This document shows positions 18,592 to 27,623 of a stretch of 64,000 nt of DNA, piece after piece. The DNA comes from Novosphingobium lindaniclasticum LE124 (GTDB lineage Bacteria; Pseudomonadota; Alphaproteobacteria; Sphingomonadales; Sphingomonadaceae). The position numbers were made by a program, and so were the translations under genes. The stretch spans positions 186,001-250,000 of the forward strand of contig NZ_ATHL01000076.1 in assembly GCF_000445125.1 (NCBI RefSeq), given 5' to 3'. How positions within the stretch are numbered: position 1 is the first letter of the stretch; each line of letters starts with the position of its first letter. Under the pieces are notes generated by a model, which was not told where the DNA came from, searched no databases, and worked only from the letters and a program-made list of their open reading frames with translations.

Positions 18592-19760
18592 CGATCTCGC
18601 TCCGTTCGCACCCACGCGCGCTCGCGCCGCGTGACGAACTGCAGGAGTAGCGGTATCTTCCACAAGACGTAGCCCGGCACTTGCCAGAGGCTCGCGGGCG
18701 GGAGAATATCTCGCGCTTCGCGCCGCCATGCCGCGAACAACGCGCTCGCCAGCAGGGCTTGCGCACTCGCCACCGTGACCAGTAAGCCGCCAATGCCGTC
18801 AGTAAGCGCAACGAGCAATGTCGCAAGAGCGAGCGCCACGAGCAGGAGGACAGTTGGCGGGATCAGCAAGTCGAGCGCCATCAGCACCAGACCTCCGCGC
18901 TTCCGGCGTGTCGCGGCCGCCAACAATTTCGGTACATGGCGAAACGCGGTTTGCAACATACCGTGCTCCCAGCGCCGCCGCTGTCCCCGGGTGCCGTGAC
19001 GGGAACTCGCCCCGCTGATGAAACGAGCATCCTGCGCGAAAACCACGCTTTGTCCGGACAGCAGCAGGTCCAGTCCCATATCGAGGTCTTCGACGAGCGA
19101 GCCGGTAGCCCAGCGCCTTTCCGCGAAGACGGAGCGCGGAAAGGCCATTCCCGATCCTTGCAGCAGAGCCATGCCCGCCAGGCGGTGCAGTCCGGCCTGG
19201 CGGACCAGGTTCTTCACCAGGAAGGCGAAGCAGGACACGCGCACCATGGCATCGGCCTCGTGCGGCGGCGCCATCAGGTAGGCGCCCTGGACGACGGCTC
19301 GCCGCTCGAATGCAGCCGCCGCGATCGTGGCCAGTGCGCCTGCTGCCGGAATACAATCCGCATCTACCACGGTAACTACGCGCGCCGACCGCAACGAAGG
19401 CGCAGCGGCGATGAAGTCGCGGCCGAATTCGAGAGCATGGCCCTTACCGCGCCTTGAAGGGTCATCACGTTCGACGACCATGGCACCAAGGCCGCGCGCA
19501 ACTGCGGCAGTTGCATCCGTGCAGTTGTGGGCGACCACCACGAGCCGGTCGCAAGGGCGCAGTTCGGCGAGAATGGCGGCGATCACCGGCGCAATGCCCC
19601 GCGCCTCGTCATGGGCGGGCATGAGCACGATGTACGGCGGCGCTGCGGCGCAGCTTGCGCGCGGGCGGCGCGGGAAAAGTCCCAGAGCGCATTCGATCGC
19701 CAGCACTACGGCAGGGAGCGAGGCGGTCAGCGCCACCGCCCAGGCTACAATCACGAGCAT
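18588..19760 (-). CDS. Membrane-bound family-2 glycosyltransferase (cellulose-synthase-like)
   Basis: A 390-residue processive-type GT2. The start ATG overlaps the upstream oxygenase stop (TGATG); the in-frame sequence farther upstream is antisense-like. An N-terminal membrane helix (VIVAWAVALTASLPAVVLAIE) is followed by IVLMPAHDEA, VVAHNCTDAT, VTVVDADC (DXD), LLQGSGMAFP, GSLVEDLDMGLDLL and QRRRWEHGM (the QxxRW signature), then C-terminal membrane spans. QxxRW together with the ED motif places it with BcsA/NodC/poly-GlcNAc-type transferases that act at the inner membrane on nucleotide sugars. It is likely part of the polysaccharide backbone machinery; linkage and sugar cannot be read from sequence. 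Confidence 0.88.
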   Translation of the reverse strand: MLVIVAWAVALTASLPAVVLAIECALGLFPRRPRASCAAAPPYIVLMPAHDEARGIAPVIAAILAELRPCDRLVVVAHNCTDATAAVARGLGAMVVERDDPSRRGKGHALEFGRDFIAAAPSLRSARVVTVVDADCIPAAGALATIAAAAFERRAVVQGAYLMAPPHEADAMVRVSCFAFLVKNLVRQAGLHRLAGMALLQGSGMAFPRSVFAERRWATGSLVEDLDMGLDLLLSGQSVVFAQDARFISGASSRHGTRGQRRRWEHGMLQTAFRHVPKLLAAATRRKRGGLVLMALDLLIPPTVLLLVALALATLLVALTDGIGGLLVTVASAQALLASALFAAWRREARDILPPASLWQVPGYVLWKIPLLLQFVTRRERAWVRTERDR

Positions 19761-20623
19761 CAGGAACCTACCCCCGCGCGATCGGCCGGCATGGCCTCCA
19801 GCGGTTCGCGATTGCGACGCTGAAGGATCGGCGGCAGCCAGTCGGACTTGAGATTGTGAAGCCGCACCCGCCAATCGGCCCTGTCGCCCGTTCCCGGACG
19901 TGCGCGGAAGTCCGTAGTCCGTTCGATCGCCGGCAGGCTCGTGCCGATCGCCGTATAGTAGTACGTGGCGATCGAGCGGCGCGAGCGTTCTGGTGGGCAG
20001 GTGAGCGGATCGGGGTGGCCGTGATAGGTATCTCGATCGGTGCTGAAGATCACCGCGCGGCCGAACGCGGGCTCTATGCGGCGGCAGGCCCGGGTCATTC
20101 CCCGATCCCAGAGTTCCAGAGCGCCGCCATAGTCCGCCGACCAGTCCTCGTTGAGATAGATGAGCAGATTGAGCCGCCGTTCCACCTTCATGCGCCCGTG
20201 ATGCGGGAAATCGGCATGGATGCCGAGATGACCGCCGTTTCGCGTCTCGTGCAGTCCGGCCCCGGCATGATAGGGATCCGGGATCAGCCCCCGTATGCCG
20301 GTGAGGGCGGAAAGAAAGGCAAGGAAGGCACCCGAGTTCAATTCGGCGAAGAGCATGCGCGTTGCCGGCCCTTTGCACTGATCGGGCCGAAACTGGAACT
20401 TCAGGCGCTCCTGGTCCCGATCGAAATAGTCCTGTCCCGTGCTATCGGGAAATTCCGAAAGCACTTGCCGCAGGACATCGGGGGTGAGGAAATCATCCAG
20501 CATGACATGCGGGAACGGCTGGTTCGCGCGATACTCGGCGGCGGCTGCAGATCCGGCAGCCTTGCAGGCCTCCTGATCGAAGCATCTGTAACCGCCCAGG
20601 TCGGTGAGTTCCAGAAACGCCAT
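19760..20623 (-). CDS. 2-oxoglutarate/Fe(II)-dependent oxygenase (prolyl-4-hydroxylase-like)
   Basis: A 287-residue member of the P4H-type 2OG-Fe(II) oxygenase fold. An HxD motif (His136, Asp138 in GIHADFP) and a distal His (about 203 in YHGHPDPL) form the iron site, and an Arg in RRSIATYYYT (about 217) would bind 2-oxoglutarate. The family hydroxylates amino acids, peptides or small molecules. It is the first gene of the minus-strand run that leads into the NRPS/PKS and is coupled to the next glycosyltransferase by a TGATG overlap. This fits tailoring of the assembly-line product or of a sugar. Substrate unknown. Confidence 0.82.
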   Translation of the reverse strand: MAFLELTDLGGYRCFDQEACKAAGSAAAAEYRANQPFPHVMLDDFLTPDVLRQVLSEFPDSTGQDYFDRDQERLKFQFRPDQCKGPATRMLFAELNSGAFLAFLSALTGIRGLIPDPYHAGAGLHETRNGGHLGIHADFPHHGRMKVERRLNLLIYLNEDWSADYGGALELWDRGMTRACRRIEPAFGRAVIFSTDRDTYHGHPDPLTCPPERSRRSIATYYYTAIGTSLPAIERTTDFRARPGTGDRADWRVRLHNLKSDWLPPILQRRNREPLEAMPADRAGVGS

Positions 20624-20797
20624 CTCCCCCCCTTTCGCCTGGGCAGGAGCCGCGGCAAACCGCAGCGAGCCCTGTGGCGACGATAACGCTCCGATCCAGC
20701 ACAGTGCAGGCAGGAAACTCCCTTGGAAGTTCTCATGATCGACAGCCTGGCGGCCGCTTCGTAGATTTTCGGCCTACCCGCAGCGGGAGGACTCTGC

Positions 20798-22015
20798 GTG
20801 CATATCGGGCTCTGTTCCCCCCATTGGCCGCCGTCGCGCGGGGCCAACGGCATCGTCAGCTACGTCTCTGCCGTGCGCGACCACTTCATCGCGCGCGGGC
20901 ACGACGTATCGGTCATTTCCCAGGAGCGGCTCTACCTTGGCGACGGCAGCGCTCTATCGCTTGCCCCGCGCGGCGCGGCGAACGTGCTCGCCCGGGCTGA
21001 ACGGAAACTGGCGCGCTGGCGCAAGCATCCGGACGGAGCCCTGCCCGAAGTCGGCCGGCGCGTCGCGCGCGAGATTGCCGCCGCCCATCGGCTCCGGCCC
21101 TTCGACATCGTCGAGATGGAGGAGAGTTTCGGCTGGTCCGAACTGGCCGGCCGGGCGATCCCGGTACCCGTGGTCACGCGCCTGCATGGACCGCAGGCCC
21201 TCAAGCCCGATCGTCTTCTGACCGATGCGGAGCGGCGGGATGAACGACGGCGCTGTGCCGCCGAAGCCTTAGCCGTGCGCAGCGCGCCGGTCGTGACTGC
21301 GCCGACGCGGGCCATCATGGCGGGGGCATGCCGCAGCTATGGCCGCGACCCGGAGCGGTACTCGGCCGTTATCGCCAATCCCATTCGCCTGCGTTCCGAT
21401 GCACCGCGCTGGAGGCTGGAGCATGCCGATCCCAACCATGTGCTGATGGTGGGCCGCTTCGACTTCTGGAAAGGCGCAGACACCATGCTGCTGGCCTTCG
21501 AACAGCTCCTTCGGCTGCGGCCGCTGGCCCGGCTCACTCTGGTGGGCCCGGACGAGGGGTTGGAGACGAGACCGGGCGAGCGCATGGGTTTCGAGCAGTT
21601 CGCCGCCACGCGCCTCGTGCCCGAAACCCTTTCGCGGATCACTTATCGGGGCCTGTTGAAACCGGCCGAAATCATCCCGCTGCGGATGAGCGCCATGGTG
21701 ACGGTCATCAGTTCACGCTGGGAGAACTTCCCCTACATCCTGCTGGAAGCCATGGCCGCCGGAAGCCCGCTGGTGACGACGGCCTGGCCCGGCGCCGAGG
21801 AAATCGTGATCGATGGCCGAAGCGGCCTGCTGGCGCCGGTAGCCGATCACCAGGCCCTCGCCGACGCACTCGACCGGCTCATGGGCAACCCGCAGAATGC
21901 AGCGGCGATGGGCAATGCCGCTCGCGAACGCTGCGCTGTCGAGTTCTCTCTGGATGTGGTGGGCGATAAACTGCTGGACTGCTACGACCGCACCATCGCC
22001 GGCAAGGCGCCATGA
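20798..22015 (+). CDS. Family-4 glycosyltransferase
   Basis: A 405-residue GT-B enzyme starting at a GTG with GGGAGGA 7-8 bp upstream. The N-terminal acceptor domain opens with HIGLCSPHWPPSRGANGIVSY (Gly-rich loop). The C-terminal domain has NHVLMVGRFDFWKGADTMLLAFEQL, and the GT4 E-x7-E type region appears as SSRWENFPYILLEAMAAGSPLV. It transfers a sugar from a nucleotide donor at the cytosolic face of the membrane. It is translationally coupled to the flippase downstream (ATGA). Donor and acceptor unknown. Confidence 0.88.
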   Translation: MHIGLCSPHWPPSRGANGIVSYVSAVRDHFIARGHDVSVISQERLYLGDGSALSLAPRGAANVLARAERKLARWRKHPDGALPEVGRRVAREIAAAHRLRPFDIVEMEESFGWSELAGRAIPVPVVTRLHGPQALKPDRLLTDAERRDERRRCAAEALAVRSAPVVTAPTRAIMAGACRSYGRDPERYSAVIANPIRLRSDAPRWRLEHADPNHVLMVGRFDFWKGADTMLLAFEQLLRLRPLARLTLVGPDEGLETRPGERMGFEQFAATRLVPETLSRITYRGLLKPAEIIPLRMSAMVTVISSRWENFPYILLEAMAAGSPLVTTAWPGAEEIVIDGRSGLLAPVADHQALADALDRLMGNPQNAAAMGNAARERCAVEFSLDVVGDKLLDCYDRTIAGKAP

Positions 22016-23394
22016 GCGAGCAGACAGCGAGCCAAGCCTGGCAGAACCGTTCCTCGCCGCTCGCCGCCTGGTCTCGGCTGCGCGACTACGCCGCGCGCGA
22101 CACCAACGTGGTCGTCGTCTCGGTCGTTCTCAACAACCTGCTGCGCGCCGTTTCGGGCATGGTGCTGACGCGGCTTCTGGTGCCGGAAGTCTTCGGGATC
22201 TCCGGGGTGATCGCCTCGGTCCAGTTCACCGTAGCCCTGGCCACCGACCTCGGGTTTCAGGCTTTCGTGGTCCGACAGGAGAACGGCGAGGACAAGCGCT
22301 TTCTCGATACCGTGTGGACGGTGTCGCTGATCCGCTCGCTGCTGCTTGCCCTTGCAGTGGCGGCTCTGGCGGTGCCGCTCTCCCGTACTTTCGGAAAACC
22401 CGAGCTTGCGCCGCTGATCGCCGCCTCGGGACTGACGTTCGTGATCGAGGGGCTTGCTTCCACCAGCCTGCTGACGGCAGTTCGGCACCGTCTGATCCTG
22501 CGGCTCTCGGCACTGGAACTGGTCGTGCTGATCGTGCAGATCGCGGCGAGCGCGGCCTTGGCCTGGGCCTGGGGGAACTACTGGGCCATCCTTGTCGGGC
22601 TATTCGTCAGCGGTCTCCTGAAAACCGTGCTCAGCTACGCGGTGTTCGCCGGATCCCGCCGCTGGTTCCGGCTCGACCGCGAGACGCTTCGCGCGCTGTG
22701 GAAGTTCGCCCGCTATGTCACCGGGTCCAGCATCATCTTCCTGTTGATCTCCCAGTGCGACAAGCTCGTGCTGGCCAAACTCATGCCGCTAGACCAATTC
22801 GGCTTCTACATCCTGGCAGGAAACCTCGCGTCGGCACCGCTGGCCTTCGCCGCGAATTACGCCAGCCGGGTGCTCTATCCCGCCTATGCCCAGGCATGGC
22901 GAGACGGTACGGACGACCTGCGACACCGCTTCTACGAAAAGCGGCGGCTGCCGGCGCTGCTCTACGGCTTTGCGGCCGGCGGCGTGATCGGCAGCGCGCC
23001 GATGATCGTTAGCGTGCTCTATGACGATCGCTACGCAGCGGCCGCCGGATACCTCCAGATCCTCTGCATCTCCTCGCTGCTGGCCCTGCCTTCGAACGCC
23101 GCGAACGAGGCTCTGACGGCGACCGGCCGGATCAGCGCGACGTTGGAAGCCAGCGTGGTCAAACTGGTCTGGCTAACGGCAGCGGGCTTTGCCGGCTACC
23201 TGGTCCTCGGCCAGATCGGTCTGGTGCTGGCGGTCGGCCTGATGGAGGCGCCCGCGCTGGTCGTGAAATGGCTCCGACTGCGTCTGGCGGGACTGCTGGA
23301 CATGAGGGAGGAACTCCTGTTCCTTGCGGTGGGTCTGGCCGGGGTCGGCAGCGGATGGCTCGGCACGATCCTGATCGGCCCCCTCCTGGTCTAG
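22012..23394 (+). CDS. Polysaccharide flippase, MOP superfamily (Wzx-like)
   Basis: A 460-residue, very hydrophobic protein with about 12-14 membrane spans and the layout of MOP/MATE-type oligosaccharide flippases. It would move undecaprenyl-linked repeat units across the inner membrane. Supporting features are NNLLRAVSGMVLTRLLVPEVFGISGV near the N terminus, LDQFGFYILAGNLASAPLAF in the middle and SNAANEALTATGR in the C-terminal half. The start overlaps the GT4 stop by 4 bp, and its 3' end overlaps the 3' end of the convergent polymerase gene by 4 bp. With the Wzy-like protein next door it defines a Wzx/Wzy-dependent export route. Confidence 0.87.
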   Translation: MSEQTASQAWQNRSSPLAAWSRLRDYAARDTNVVVVSVVLNNLLRAVSGMVLTRLLVPEVFGISGVIASVQFTVALATDLGFQAFVVRQENGEDKRFLDTVWTVSLIRSLLLALAVAALAVPLSRTFGKPELAPLIAASGLTFVIEGLASTSLLTAVRHRLILRLSALELVVLIVQIAASAALAWAWGNYWAILVGLFVSGLLKTVLSYAVFAGSRRWFRLDRETLRALWKFARYVTGSSIIFLLISQCDKLVLAKLMPLDQFGFYILAGNLASAPLAFAANYASRVLYPAYAQAWRDGTDDLRHRFYEKRRLPALLYGFAAGGVIGSAPMIVSVLYDDRYAAAAGYLQILCISSLLALPSNAANEALTATGRISATLEASVVKLVWLTAAGFAGYLVLGQIGLVLAVGLMEAPALVVKWLRLRLAGLLDMREELLFLAVGLAGVGSGWLGTILIGPLLV

Positions 23395-24941
23395 CTCACG
23401 GGCTCAGGCAAAGGCCGCCTCGCTTCGTGAGCGATAGAACCGGGCCGCCTCAGGATCGCGGCGCCGAGGCCGAACAGACCCAGCGTCAGGAAAGCAGGTC
23501 GGCCGCCGAACGAGGTGAAGAACAACATCTCGCCGAGCATGACCAGCACGCCGAAAGCGAAAGCAGCGGGCGCCTCTGCGGGCGTCCGGTGCAGCTGGCG
23601 ACGCCGCTTCCACAAGGCGATCAGCGGGTCCAGGAAGTTACCGATGAAGATCAGGAGGCCCGCCGTTCCCCCGATGAGCGCGATCCAGAGGTAGGTGTTG
23701 ACGAAATCGATGATGCCCTCTCCCTGACGAAGGTCCGCCAGCAGGATATTGAGCTGCGGCATCGAATGGCCGAGCAGAGGACTTTGCCAGAACGCGTCCT
23801 TGCCCTGTTCGAAAAGCTCGCGGCGGTACGTGGTGGTTTCGCTGGCACTGCCGCCGGAAAGGCCGAGCGCTTCGGCGAAGCCAGGCGAGAGCATGGCAGT
23901 CAGGATGACCAGGCCGATCACCATCCCCAGGCTGGCGCCGGTCGCCAGCAGCGCGCGCCAGCGGCCTCGATAGATCGCCATGGCGATGACAGCGAGGCCC
24001 AGCCCGATCCAGGCCCCGCGCGACTGAGGCGCGCAAACGCCGACGAAAGTCATCGCCAGCAGACCCATGTACTGCGCTCGGGAGCGAAAATCATCTCGCA
24101 ACACGCTGAGCGCGGCCAGGCAGAGGGCGAGCACGAGCGCCATGGAGGTCGGCTCGACGAACGGTCCTCCCGCCCGCAGCAGGCCGCCCCGCGCCTTGAC
24201 CAGCAGCACCATGGGCACGTTGTATTGGCCGTAAAGCTCGTTGTAGATCGGCCAACTGCGCCAGGTCTCCAGCATCAGCACTGCGGTCAACGCGACGCCG
24301 CCGCAGGCCAGCCAGCGCAAGGCGCCGCGCTGCCCGTCTACATCGGCGATGCCCCGGCTCAGGATATAATAAGGCAGCCCCAGATCGAGCACGAGGTTGA
24401 CGGTCGTGCGCAGAAAATTCGTGGCGCTGGTCTCGCGGGAAAGCGCCATGCCCAGCATGAGCAGCAGGAGCGCGACCCAGCCATCGCTGGCGATCCGGCT
24501 GCCGGTGCCAAGGGGTTTCAGCCAGATCGCGACTGCGGCGCCGACGGCCAGACCATCCTGCACGCCGAAGTCGAACAGCTTCAGCGCCCCCAGTTCGACC
24601 GGAGTGTCCAGCGGCGGCAGCAGGAGCAGGCTGAAAAGATAGAGCGGCGCGATCCGCTCGGGCCGGCCTGCCAGGAGCGGCACCCACAGGCACATGGCCA
24701 GGTGCAGGAGCCGCGCGCCGGTCAGCGACCAGGCCAGCAGCGGCATGGCGACGACGCAGATGAGACTGCGCAAGGCCATATCGTCGCGGTGCGCGCGGCG
24801 CAGGCAGACCAGGAACGAAACTACCCCGGCCGTGCTCACGCATGCCACGTAGAGCGCTGCATGGATCGCGTAGTAGGCGCCGCCGAGCGCGGCCAGAACC
24901 AAGGCGGTTCCGGCGAAGGCCTGCACGGCCTGCCGGTTCAC
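23391..24941 (-). CDS. O-antigen polymerase/ligase-like membrane protein (Wzy-like)
   Basis: A 516-residue integral membrane protein with about 11-12 hydrophobic spans and a large periplasmic loop in the second half (around LSGGSASETTTYRRELFEQGKD), which is the arrangement of Wzy_C/O-antigen ligase family proteins. Sequence identity in this family is low, so topology and neighbourhood carry the assignment. It would polymerise (or ligate) repeat units delivered by the flippase. Its ATG overlaps the stop of the glycosidase-like gene upstream by 4 bp. Polymerase is preferred over ligase because flippase, Wza-like, Wzz-like and kinase genes surround it. Confidence 0.8.
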   Translation of the reverse strand: MNRQAVQAFAGTALVLAALGGAYYAIHAALYVACVSTAGVVSFLVCLRRAHRDDMALRSLICVVAMPLLAWSLTGARLLHLAMCLWVPLLAGRPERIAPLYLFSLLLLPPLDTPVELGALKLFDFGVQDGLAVGAAVAIWLKPLGTGSRIASDGWVALLLLMLGMALSRETSATNFLRTTVNLVLDLGLPYYILSRGIADVDGQRGALRWLACGGVALTAVLMLETWRSWPIYNELYGQYNVPMVLLVKARGGLLRAGGPFVEPTSMALVLALCLAALSVLRDDFRSRAQYMGLLAMTFVGVCAPQSRGAWIGLGLAVIAMAIYRGRWRALLATGASLGMVIGLVILTAMLSPGFAEALGLSGGSASETTTYRRELFEQGKDAFWQSPLLGHSMPQLNILLADLRQGEGIIDFVNTYLWIALIGGTAGLLIFIGNFLDPLIALWKRRRQLHRTPAEAPAAFAFGVLVMLGEMLFFTSFGGRPAFLTLGLFGLGAAILRRPGSIAHEARRPLPEPVS

Positions 24942-26470
24942 CGTGCTTCCCGCTGGAACCGGCGGACGGCGGTGAGCTTGGGCGTTTCGTCGGCCGGCTG
25001 TCCGGCATATTCGCGCAGGCCCCAGGCCCCATACTCCCCGATCGGCGCGGTGGAGGCATAGAGCGTCAGCGTATCGCCGAAACGTCGGCGCCAGCCCTCC
25101 AGGTAGCGGTCGTAAACTCGAGCCATCCGCGCGTCTCGCTGCACCGCGCGGGCGAGGTCGATGTCGCGGGTGACGAGATGCTGGCCGCCCTCATAGGCGA
25201 TGTATCGCAGGCCATGGGCGGCGGCGATCTCCCGATTGGCGGCCGCCATGGCGAATGTTCGCTCGACTGAATCAGGCATCGCTTCGAAAATGGGGTCCAG
25301 ATTGCTCCGGCTGCGCCCCTCCAGGTCCAGCCAGAGGTAAGGTGCGGTAGCCAGCGCATCGACCCAGCGGCGCGTGTCCTCGTGATCGAGTATCATGCGA
25401 GCCAGTTCGGGATTGGCATGCTGGCTGGCGCAGACGCGGATGAGGGAACCGGGGCGATCGGCATAGACCTCGGTCCAGATGCGCATCGCGGCAGTGATCT
25501 TGCCTGCGTAGCGCTCCATTCGCGCCCTTGTGGGATCGCCGTGGCCCAGACCGAGGGCCAGGCCCTCGCGCTCGGCTTGGGCCGAGGCGTCGAAGATCTG
25601 GTTCCACACTTCGTTCCCCAGTTCGACATAGACCTTGCGGCGGGGGTCCAAACGCTTGCGAACCAATCTCGCGAACCCGCGAATGTAATCGGCGTCGGCC
25701 TCGTAGGGCATGAGGAACCAGGGATCCGCCCCGGTGGCGTTTGCCAGATCGACCATGTCCTCGATCGAAGCGCCGCCAATGCCGACTTGCGAGGCACTTG
25801 TAGGGAGCGTCCGGTTGGCCCACGCCACTTTCGCATTGTCGTTCGTCCGCTGCCAGTCGAGGAAGCGGATGACCTCGAAACCGGAGAGGAAGGAAAGGAA
25901 CTCGGGATCGAACCGCTCTCCGGGCAGAGATGTGGACTTGCGGCAGTCGAGATCGCGCAAGGGGTCGGCCGGATCGGTGCGGATCAGTTCCACCCAGGCG
26001 CCTTCGTCCTCCGCGCCGCTCGGGCGCAGTTCCAGTTCCACGTTTTCGGCCGACGCGTCGATCAGCCGGGCCGCGCCGCCCGCCTGAAGCGCACCTTTCC
26101 CCGCGAAAGTGCAGCGCACCGTCGCGGGCCCGAAGGGTGCTGCGGGCAGGACCAGCGGACGGGGCGCGGTCTGACCGGGCTCTAGGCTGCGCACCCAGCC
26201 GAGGGCGTCCAGTCGCGCGGCCGGCATGGGCGACCATCCCTCTCCCCGCGAGGAGAACCATTCGCTTTGCGCGATCATGTTGGCGAAGACCTGTTGGCGA
26301 TTGAAGGTCTGGAGCCCGAACAGGTTGATGCCGAGCGTGGTTCGCGGAACCGCGTGCGGCGCGCCGGCAGCCAGAACGGGGAACGCCTGCTCCGCTCTTG
26401 GGAACCGGTTCACGATCCCGCTGGAGACGACGCCGATAGCCGCCGCTGCTGCAGCGCAAACTCCCGTCAC
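24938..26470 (-). CDS. Secreted clan-A glycoside-hydrolase-like protein
   Basis: A 510-residue protein beginning at GTG, with a short hydrophobic N terminus (AAAAAAIGVVSSGIV) that looks like a membrane anchor or signal. Residues about 40-170 are beta-rich. A TIM-barrel-like region follows, with VYVELGNEVWN placing the putative acid/base Glu287 after Asn286, and YIAYEGGQH with Glu427 as candidate nucleophile; this N-E plus later E arrangement is typical of clan GH-A enzymes. It lies between the WecG-type transferase and the Wzy-like polymerase in one operon. A role in trimming or length control of the exported glycan in the periplasm is inferred. No specific GH family is claimed. Confidence 0.7.
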   Translation of the reverse strand: MTGVCAAAAAAIGVVSSGIVNRFPRAEQAFPVLAAGAPHAVPRTTLGINLFGLQTFNRQQVFANMIAQSEWFSSRGEGWSPMPAARLDALGWVRSLEPGQTAPRPLVLPAAPFGPATVRCTFAGKGALQAGGAARLIDASAENVELELRPSGAEDEGAWVELIRTDPADPLRDLDCRKSTSLPGERFDPEFLSFLSGFEVIRFLDWQRTNDNAKVAWANRTLPTSASQVGIGGASIEDMVDLANATGADPWFLMPYEADADYIRGFARLVRKRLDPRRKVYVELGNEVWNQIFDASAQAEREGLALGLGHGDPTRARMERYAGKITAAMRIWTEVYADRPGSLIRVCASQHANPELARMILDHEDTRRWVDALATAPYLWLDLEGRSRSNLDPIFEAMPDSVERTFAMAAANREIAAAHGLRYIAYEGGQHLVTRDIDLARAVQRDARMARVYDRYLEGWRRRFGDTLTLYASTAPIGEYGAWGLREYAGQPADETPKLTAVRRFQREAR

Positions 26471-26484
26471 GACCGTCAGACGCT

Positions 26485-27384
26485 TCAGGGAACCAGCCTC
26501 CCCGCGCTACCCGGAAGACTGACGGACATGCGCCGCCAGGTCTGGTGAATGCGGAATATCTGCGGCCCCTCGACCAGATAGCGGCGCCAGAGACGCTGCG
26601 GGTCGCGGCTCAGCCGATAGAGCCATTCCAGCGACATCTGCTGCACCACGCGCGGGGCGCGTTCCTGATCGCCGGTGAGGAATTCCAGACCCGCGCCCAC
26701 GCAGAAACCGACGCCGCTCGCGCAAGCCGTCCGCGAAACGCGGCGCGCGATGATTTCCTGCTGCGGGGATCCTACTGCAAGAAAAGTGTAGCGGGCCTTT
26801 GCCTCGACCAGAAAGCCCACGGCTTCCGCCACTTCCCGCGCATCGCGGATGAACCCCATCGGGGGATTGTAGTGCCGCACATCGCGCAAGTTAAACCGCT
26901 GGGTGATCCGGGAAACCATGTCTTCGGTCCCGCCCAGGATCGCGATCCGATCGTCGGTACAGATGCGCTGCTCGAACAGGGCGGCCGTCAGATCGCTGCC
27001 GGTCACCACCGGCAGATCGCGGCCTACGGCGTTTGCCATCCGGGCAAGGATCCTGCTGTCGCACAGCGTCATCCAGGCGCCGCGATAGGCCGGCCACAGA
27101 TCCGAACGGCGGCGTTGGAGCCGGACGACGTGATCGACATTGGGCGTGACGATGTAGGAAAAGGGTGCCGATGGCGGGCGGGCGACGATCGCCTCGATCG
27201 CTTCGACCATGCTTATGCGGGTGAACTGCAGATCCAGGAATTCGACAGGGCGCGGTTCCGTCCAATCCGGCTCGATCCGGCGTTCCGCCGCTTCGTTTAG
27301 CGGCGCCGCGACCAGTGCGGCGAGGTCCGGCACGTTCGCCGGCGCGAAATGCTCCGTGGTCTCGTGGAACTTGTCCAGGTACAT
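26485..27384 (-). CDS. WecG/TagA/CpsF-family glycosyltransferase (GT26)
   Basis: A 299-residue enzyme of the GT26 family, which adds the second sugar (such as ManNAc or ManNAcA) to an undecaprenyl-linked sugar. Family features: TPNVDHVVRL, a short Asp-containing loop at CDSRILARM, ILGGTEDM, LAVGSPQQEI, GFCVGAGLEFLTGD and the C-terminal EWLYRLSRDPQRLWRRY membrane-association motif. The N-terminal 45 residues are extra and low complexity. It is the first gene of a minus-strand operon with the glycosidase-like and polymerase genes, and is divergent from the Wza-like gene. Confidence 0.9.
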   Translation of the reverse strand: MYLDKFHETTEHFAPANVPDLAALVAAPLNEAAERRIEPDWTEPRPVEFLDLQFTRISMVEAIEAIVARPPSAPFSYIVTPNVDHVVRLQRRRSDLWPAYRGAWMTLCDSRILARMANAVGRDLPVVTGSDLTAALFEQRICTDDRIAILGGTEDMVSRITQRFNLRDVRHYNPPMGFIRDAREVAEAVGFLVEAKARYTFLAVGSPQQEIIARRVSRTACASGVGFCVGAGLEFLTGDQERAPRVVQQMSLEWLYRLSRDPQRLWRRYLVEGPQIFRIHQTWRRMSVSLPGSAGRLVP

Positions 27385-27623
27385 GATGGTTCTCCCCGCG
27401 AGCCACTATGCCGCAGAGCCGGGAGGCGTTCTCTTGTTGCGACGGGGACCGGCAATCCGCCTGCGAAAAATCCGCTCCTGCCTTTCAGGTTCCGCATTCG
27501 CGCTTTCTGCAGGATTTTCGGTCCCGAGAAGACCGCTCTTCCATCCGACGATTTCGAGCAGCGGGCGCGGGCGATAGGCTGCGGAGCGGACTGCCGGAAA
27601 ATGCCGGCGTTCAGGGAGGTCCC

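Noticed and set aside
23268..25061. A 597-codon plus-strand frame opposite the Wzy-like gene
   Set aside because: Antisense of a membrane protein gene; Gln/His/Arg-rich composition, no family signature.
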